Shown piece after piece: positions 58,947 through 64,000 of a DNA stretch of 64,000 nucleotides (within the stretch, counting starts at the first letter, position 1; each line of letters starts with the position of its first letter). Both the position numbers and the translations under genes were made by a program. The notes below the pieces were generated by a model. That model ran no database searches, was not told the origin of the DNA, and saw only the letters and a program-made list of their open reading frames with translations. Origin of the DNA: Ehretia macrophylla (Eukaryota; Streptophyta; Magnoliopsida; Boraginales; Ehretiaceae); contig CM075765.1 of NCBI GenBank assembly GCA_037974665.1, positions 59,608,247 through 59,672,246 on the forward strand, read 5' to 3'.

Positions 58947-59972
58947 CACATAATAAAAAGGATACGGTGAGCTTTTGCTCTCAGATCAGATCCAGGATCA
59001 GTTGTTGCGGCCGACTTCAAATCATCCCCCAAACACACCAGGTGGGTGTACTCCGGATGTACCCCAAAATCCTACAACCCAACTCTCCGAGGAAGTCTAG
59101 CCCCCAAGCGAGATAGGGAATGGGACCATGGTGGTCACGGTAACACTGGCAAGCCCGATGCCGCCCAGCGTACGTGATCGCTATCATGCCGACAGGAAAG
59201 GTTGCAACCTTGTATGCAATGCACATTCATGACATGTAATATATATATCACAGAAGGAAGACAACAAAGTAGGTTGCCACCGGACAGTCATAAGATTGCA
59301 CATTGACATATAAACAAGCAGGACACGATAAGACAGGAAATTTCACTTGAAAGGCATATAGAGTTATATGAAAATTAAACGGGCAGCCATGTAACACATG
59401 TAAAACAGGCCATATAACTCATTAAAAAGTCCACGAAATCAAGTGATAAGATTATTCAACATGCAATGATATCAACATGGGTTCGGATGCAAGAAAAGCT
59501 TATTTGTCAACATGCAATGGTCAAGATCACTTTTGAAGTTATAAAACATTTACGGGCAGCCCACTAAGCTTATGATTCCAACACAATATCCAAATAATCA
59601 ACACTTATTAAGACTACCTAGTCGTTAGGGCTTCCATTTCAAGTATATTCGTGCAATTTGAGCCTCAACCCAACTCAATGTCAATCTCAAACCATACATC
59701 ATTTAATTCAACATCCTCAAACGTTCAAAACAGTCCACACAACATCCCAACACCACATTTCCACACAATTAGTACCACAAGAGAGGTTACAACAATTTTC
59801 GAAGCATGTGGCTAAATAAAACCTTTACTGCAATAGGCTGTTTTCTCACAATCAATAGGATAATCAAACAATCTCCAAATTCAGTAAATAAGATGTCAAA
59901 TTAAAGCTTAAGAAGTTAACTAAAATCAGAAACAAACCTTGCATCAATTGGAGTTCAGAATCATTAGTTATA

Positions 59973-60181
59973 GCCGAAACAGTGAGGTAGCACAAAACTG
60001 TCCAGATTTGTACACTTTTCCGAAATTGACGTTTTTGAGGTCTTTAGAGTCAGTTTTAGCTTTGGTCCATTTCTGACAAAATTGTCCAGAACTGAAAAAT
60101 ATAGCAGCACACCAAATTTCATGTGTTTTGGACAACATTTACTAAGTCAAATATGGTTCATTCCACAAGGTCAGTGCATCT
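59973..60181 (-). repeat. 209-bp tandem duplication in LTR D, copy 1
   Basis: Starts GCCGAAACAGTG and has the motif order of copy 1 in LTR C, with the same 209-bp spacing to the next copy. Confidence 0.72.
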
Positions 60182-60390
60182 GCCAAAACCTGATTCATTT
60201 TTCCAGATTTCCAGATTTGGTCACATTTTAATGATTTGCCATTTTGAGGACCTTAGAGTCAACATTAGCTTCGGCCTATTTCTGGGAAAAATATTCAAAA
60301 CTGTACAAAATAGTCACCCACCAATTTTCAAGCATTTTCAACATCATTGGATTAGCTAAACTTACCTCGAACAGACTGGTCAGAGAGCTG
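60182..60390 (-). repeat. 209-bp tandem duplication in LTR D, copy 2
   Basis: Starts GCCAAAACCTG and includes TTTTGAGGACCTTAGAGTC and TTTTCAAGCATTTTCAACATC. Confidence 0.7.
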
Positions 60391-60877
60391 TCATCCATTT
60401 CAACTTCACCTAGCATCATTTTCAAGCCAAGATCTTGCCATGCATGGTTGATTGAGCTTATGAACGACCATATAGCTCAAGTACAGAAGCAAATACACAC
60501 ATTTATGAGCATGCATGTGAGTTTTTAAAGAGTTTTCAAAAGGTTTTAACCCTCACCTTAGCAATCAACCACAAAATGCTCAAAACCTTTGTTGAAGCAC
60601 AACTTTCTCCTTCTCCTTGCTTAGGCGACAACCCAACTAGCTTTTCTCTATTTTTCCTAGCTTAGTGATCAAACTCTTAGCACATGCATGAGGTTAAAAC
60701 ATGAAGAAAACAAATGGATGTTGAGAAGCTCATCTAAGCCGATTATGAAGCTTCAATGCACATGCATGAGTGATTTCGAACTCTAGCTTGCTTGCTTCGA
60801 TTTTTCGATGGTTACTTGACTTTATTTGCTATGTTGTGAGGGAGAGAAGCTATGGAGGGATTAATGTTCAGCTAGGG

Positions 60878-60943
60878 CCGAGAGAGAGAGTGAGAAATGA
60901 GAGGGAAGTGAAGAAGAATGAAAGAGAATGAAGAAAGATGACA
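60878..60943 (-). other. Polypyrimidine tract in LTR D (purine-rich on plus)
   Basis: G- and A-rich stretch on the plus strand (GAGAGAGAGAGTGAG and GAAGAAGAATGAAAG), matching B and C in position. Confidence 0.45.
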
Positions 60944-61410
60944 AAAATTCAAGCCTTTTGCATGTTCAAGGAGAATGTCGGCCTTGGGCTCCCAAATTCT
61001 GCATTTTGTGTCTCCAATATGCTATTTTGAAATTGCTAGGATGGGCAAGGATGAAGTGGCCGAAAATATTGTGCAAGTGGTAGGATTTTTGAGCAATTTT
61101 TAATGCCTTTGTGTCATAAAATGTCTAAGCATGCACAATAACTTATGTTGTTCAAATTTTCTTGCTCAAAACATGATATGGTCAGCCAAACATGTGCAAA
61201 ATTCTGAATTTTTTGTCTTGGTTGAGTGTTATTTTAATGGTATCTTGAAAGAGCAAAAAGAATAATGCATAAAGAATAAGAAATGTTTTGTTTTTGGTGA
61301 ATTTTTGTCTTCTAGTGAATGGAATTTGGATTATTATATTGATAGTGGACTTTGTAGGATTGTTTAATAGTCTAGTGCTTCGTGAAAGATATTTCCTTGA
61401 TTAGCGTGAA

Positions 61411-61632
61411 GGCACGCTCTCCTAGGTCTAGGCACGTACTACGAGGTAGGACACAAACTACGAGATGAACGCACGCTTTTCAAGTAAATACACGCAATCC
61501 CAAATGAATGCACATAATTCAATGCATGGCACATAAAATGAACTCATTTCTTAAACCTAGGTCATGGCACGCAAATCTAGGTCAGGGCAAACAAAGCTAG
61601 GCTTCGCACGTAAATTGGGGTCGGGCCTCACA
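61411..61632 (-). repeat. Degenerate minisatellite at the LTR 5' end (D)
   Basis: CACG-headed units (CACGCTCTCCTAGGTCTAGG, CACGTACTACGAGGTAGG and so on) at about 18-20 bp, half the tract length of A and C. Confidence 0.65.
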
Positions 61633-61637
61633 GCAGC
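61633..61637. repeat. Target-site duplication GCAGC, right of LTR D
   Basis: Exact partner of 58046-58050. The satellite continues as CAATCAGGCTT, the W-type variant. Confidence 0.9.
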
Positions 61638-63216
61638 CAATCAGGCTTGCTGCCCCCGTCGTAGAGCTCTCGGAGAGATTTCCAATGGTATGTTGTGCGT
61701 CGCGTAACTCCTTACAGATCAAAAGTTATGGGCACCAGAGCGATTGAGACCTGGTCCTAAGCCCAACACCCTCGGTTTGCAAGTCCAGCGTCTACGTGAA
61801 GTGAAGTTGTCTTGCCTGAGGTGGCTTGGGGTTCGGTAATAGAAATCTGATGGATTAGGTTGTCGTCCTTTTTGCGGCTCACGACGTACGATCCGGGACG
61901 AAAAAATAGCACAAAAGAAGAAAAGTGTCCAGAAACTTATGAAAACATTCGATTTTGAGCTCCGAAAATTGGCGCAGATGAGCAAGCTTGATGCCCTCAT
62001 CATAGGGCTCTCGGAGAGCTTTTCAACGGTATGCTGTGTGCCGCGTAACTCCATACGGATCAAAAGTAATGGGTACCGGAGCGACGGAGACCTGATCCTA
62101 AACCCTACGCCCTCGGTTTGCGGGCCCAGCCTCTACGTGAAATAAAGTTGTCTTGCACAAGGTGCTGGGGGATTCGGTAACAGAAATGTGATGAATTTGG
62201 TTGTCGTCCTTTTCGTGGCTCACGACGTACGATCCGGGACAGAAAAACAGCGCAAAAGAATAAAAGTGCCCAGAAACTAATGAAAACGTTCGATTTTGGG
62301 CTCCAAAAATAGGCGCAGCCCAGCATGCTTGCTGCCCCCGTCGTAGAGATCTCGGAGAGCTTTCCAATTGTATGCTGTACGCCGTGTAACTCCTTACGGA
62401 TCAAAAATAATTGGCAACGGAGCGACGGAGACCTGGTCCTAAGCCCCACGCCCTCAGTTTGAAGGCCCAGCCTCTACGTGAAGCGAAGTCGTCTTGCACA
62501 AGGTGCCATGGGATTCGGTAATAGAAATGTGATGGATTAGGTTGTCGTCCTTTTCGCGGCTCACGACGTACGATCCGGGACGGAAAAATAGTGCAAAAGA
62601 AAAATAGTGTCCAGAAGCTGATGAAAACGTTCAATTTTGGGCTCCGAAAATAGGCGCAACAAAGCACGCTTGCTGCCCCCATCGTAGAGCTCTCGGGAAG
62701 CTTTTCAATAGGATGCTCTGCACCGCGTAACTACTTACGGATCAAAAGTTATGGGCACCGGAGCGACGGAGACCTAGTCCTAAGCCCCACGCCCTCGATT
62801 TGCGAGCCCAGCCTTTTCGTGAAGCAAAGTTGTCTTGCGCAAGGTGCAGTGGGATTCGGTAATAGAAATGTGGTGGATTAGGATGTCGTCCTTTTCGCGG
62901 TTCACGACGTACGATCCGGGATGAAAAAATAACGCAAAAGAAGAAAAGTGTTCAGGAACAGATGAAAACGATCGATTTTGGGCTTCGAAAACAGGCGCAG
63001 CCTAGCAGGCTTGCTGCCCCCATCGTAGAGCTCTCGGAGAGCTTTCCAACGGCATGCTGTGTGCCGCGTAACTCCTTACGGATCAAAAGTTATGGGCACC
63101 GGACCGACGGAGACCTGGTCCTAAGCCCCATGCCCTCGGTTTGCGAGCCCAGCCTCTTCGTGAAGCGAAGTTGTCTTGCACAAGGTGCCGTGGGATTCGG
63201 TAATAGAAATGTGATG

Positions 63217-63557
63217 GATTAGGTTGTCGTCCTTTTCGCGGCTCACGACGAACGATCCGGGATGAAAAAACAACGCAAAAGAAGAAAAGTGTCCAGAAAC
63301 TGATGAAAACGTTCGATTTTGGGTTTCTAAAATAGGCACAGCCGAGCAGGCTTGCTACCCCCGTCGTAGAGCTCTCAGAGAGATTTCCAACGGTATGTTG
63401 TGCGTCGCGTAACTCCTAGTAGATCAAAAGTTATAGGCACCGGAGCGACGGAGACCTGGTCCTAAGCACAATGCCCTCGGTTTGCGGCCCCAGCCTCTGC
63501 GTGAAGTGAAGTTGTCTTGTCCGAGGTGGCTTGGGATTCGGTAATAGAAATCTGATG
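63217..63557 (+). repeat. Representative full-length satellite monomer (341 bp)
   Basis: One complete unit, given as a reference for the family. The period of 341 is not a multiple of 3 (113 codons plus 2), so any frame open in one monomer changes frame in the next. The length is close to two nucleosome repeats, which is common for plant satellites; that link is inference. Confidence 0.9.
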
Positions 63558-64000
63558 GATTAGGTTGTCGTCCTTTTCGCGGCTCACGACGTATGATCCG
63601 GGACGAAAAAACAGCGTAAAAGAAGAAAAGTGTCCAGAAACTGATGAAAACGTTCGATTTTGAGCTCCAAAAATAGGCGCAGCCGAGCAAGCTTGAAGCT
63701 CTCATCGTAGAGCTCTCGGAGAGCTTTCCAACGATATGTTGTGTGATGCGTAACTCCTTACTGATCAAAAGTAATGGGTACCGAAGCGACGGAGACCTGG
63801 TCCTATGCCCCATGCCCTCGGTTTGCGGGCCCAGCCTCTTCGTGAAACGAAGTTGTCTTGCACAAGGTGCAGTGGGATTTGGTAACAGAAATGTGATGAA
63901 TTTGGTTGTCGTCCTTTTCGTGGCTTACGAGGTACGATCTGGGACAGAAAAACAGTGCAAAAGAAGAAAAGTGTCCAAAAACTAATGAAAACGTTCAATT

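Larger units (their letters stand above)
58051..61632 (-). mobile_element. Solo LTR D (3582 bp)
   Basis: Begins TGTCACGCCCCAACCC and ends GGCCTCACA, with a perfect GCAGC duplication. It shares the full order of segments with B and C but has clearly diverged from both, so it comes from another sub-lineage. Minisatellite 61411-61632, polypyrimidine tract 60878-60943, 209-bp tandem pair 59973-60390, TATA-like motif 58939 and hairpin 58568 are all present. No gag-pol or primer site adjoins it. The donor-like GGTGAGTTT after the polypyrimidine tract in B and C is GATGAG here. Frames in it are short and unlike any family I recognise. Confidence 0.87.
61633..64000 (+). repeat. 341-bp tandem satellite, block 5 (about 7 monomers, runs off the window)
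   Basis: The satellite resumes after LTR D with GCAGCCAATCAGGC, the same monomer position where D entered, and continues past the window end. GATTAGG landmarks at 63217 and 63558 give a 341-bp period; the next, mutated to GAATTTGG, is at 63898. No gene is seen. Confidence 0.95.

Noticed and set aside
58820..59226. Minus-strand frames in D resembling frames in A and C (for example 12643-12852 and 54034-54243)
   Set aside because: Similarity follows from shared LTR descent. The frames are short, match no protein family I recognise and are not linked into a larger open frame.
63217..63557. Monomer as a dimer of two 170-bp halves
   Set aside because: TACGATCC and TACGGATC are about 171 bp apart and a few other short words recur, but no continuous alignment of the halves can be made by eye.

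Overview
This window is repetitive heterochromatin from a nuclear genome, most likely a flowering plant. I find no protein-coding gene, tRNA, rRNA or CRISPR array that I can support. About 79% (some 50.8 kb, roughly 149 copies) is one head-to-tail satellite with a period of about 341 bp. About 21% (13.2 kb) is four related insertions of 2.4-3.7 kb that break the satellite. The plant assignment rests on these insertions: each has TG...CA ends, a 5-bp target duplication, a length of about 3.5 kb and an end reading GGGGCGTGACA in element orientation, as expected of solo LTRs of a plant Ty3/gypsy-type retrotransposon (possibly the long-LTR Tekay/Del group; from memory, unverified).

Layout: satellite 1-11681; LTR A 11682-14037 (minus, internally deleted); satellite 14038-17633; LTR B 17634-21154 (plus); satellite 21155-53071; LTR C 53072-56815 (minus, longest copy); satellite 56816-58050; LTR D 58051-61632 (minus); satellite 61633-64000. 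The satellite runs in one orientation throughout and resumes in register after every insertion.

The satellite is not uniform. It holds a tetramer higher-order repeat of 1340-1341 bp (44.5-51.3 kb) marked by a short 317-319 bp monomer, a trimer of 1024 bp (about 26-29 kb), a pentamer of about 1681 bp just before both LTR A and LTR C, and larger multi-monomer duplications with offsets of about 4.0, 4.7, 6.1 and 7.8-8.5 kb. Several truncated monomers mark deletion or crossover points.

The order of events can be read. LTRs A and C sit at the same nucleotide of the same short monomer type, after the same S-T-U-W-V monomer order and before the same T monomer, so they are one insertion copied by a segmental duplication of the array (offset 41.4 kb). 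Copy A later lost 1385 bp. LTR D entered the C-side copy later, because the matching site on the A side (about 15262-15266) is empty. B and D hit the same GCAGC site of the monomer in opposite orientations, so they are independent insertions.

Inside the LTRs there is further structure: a 209-bp tandem duplication, an 18-20 bp degenerate minisatellite at one end, a polypyrimidine tract, two small conserved inverted repeats and a short, possibly spliced reading frame of doubtful meaning. The many open frames of 60-137 codons in the satellite are by-products of a monomer poor in stop codons, not genes.
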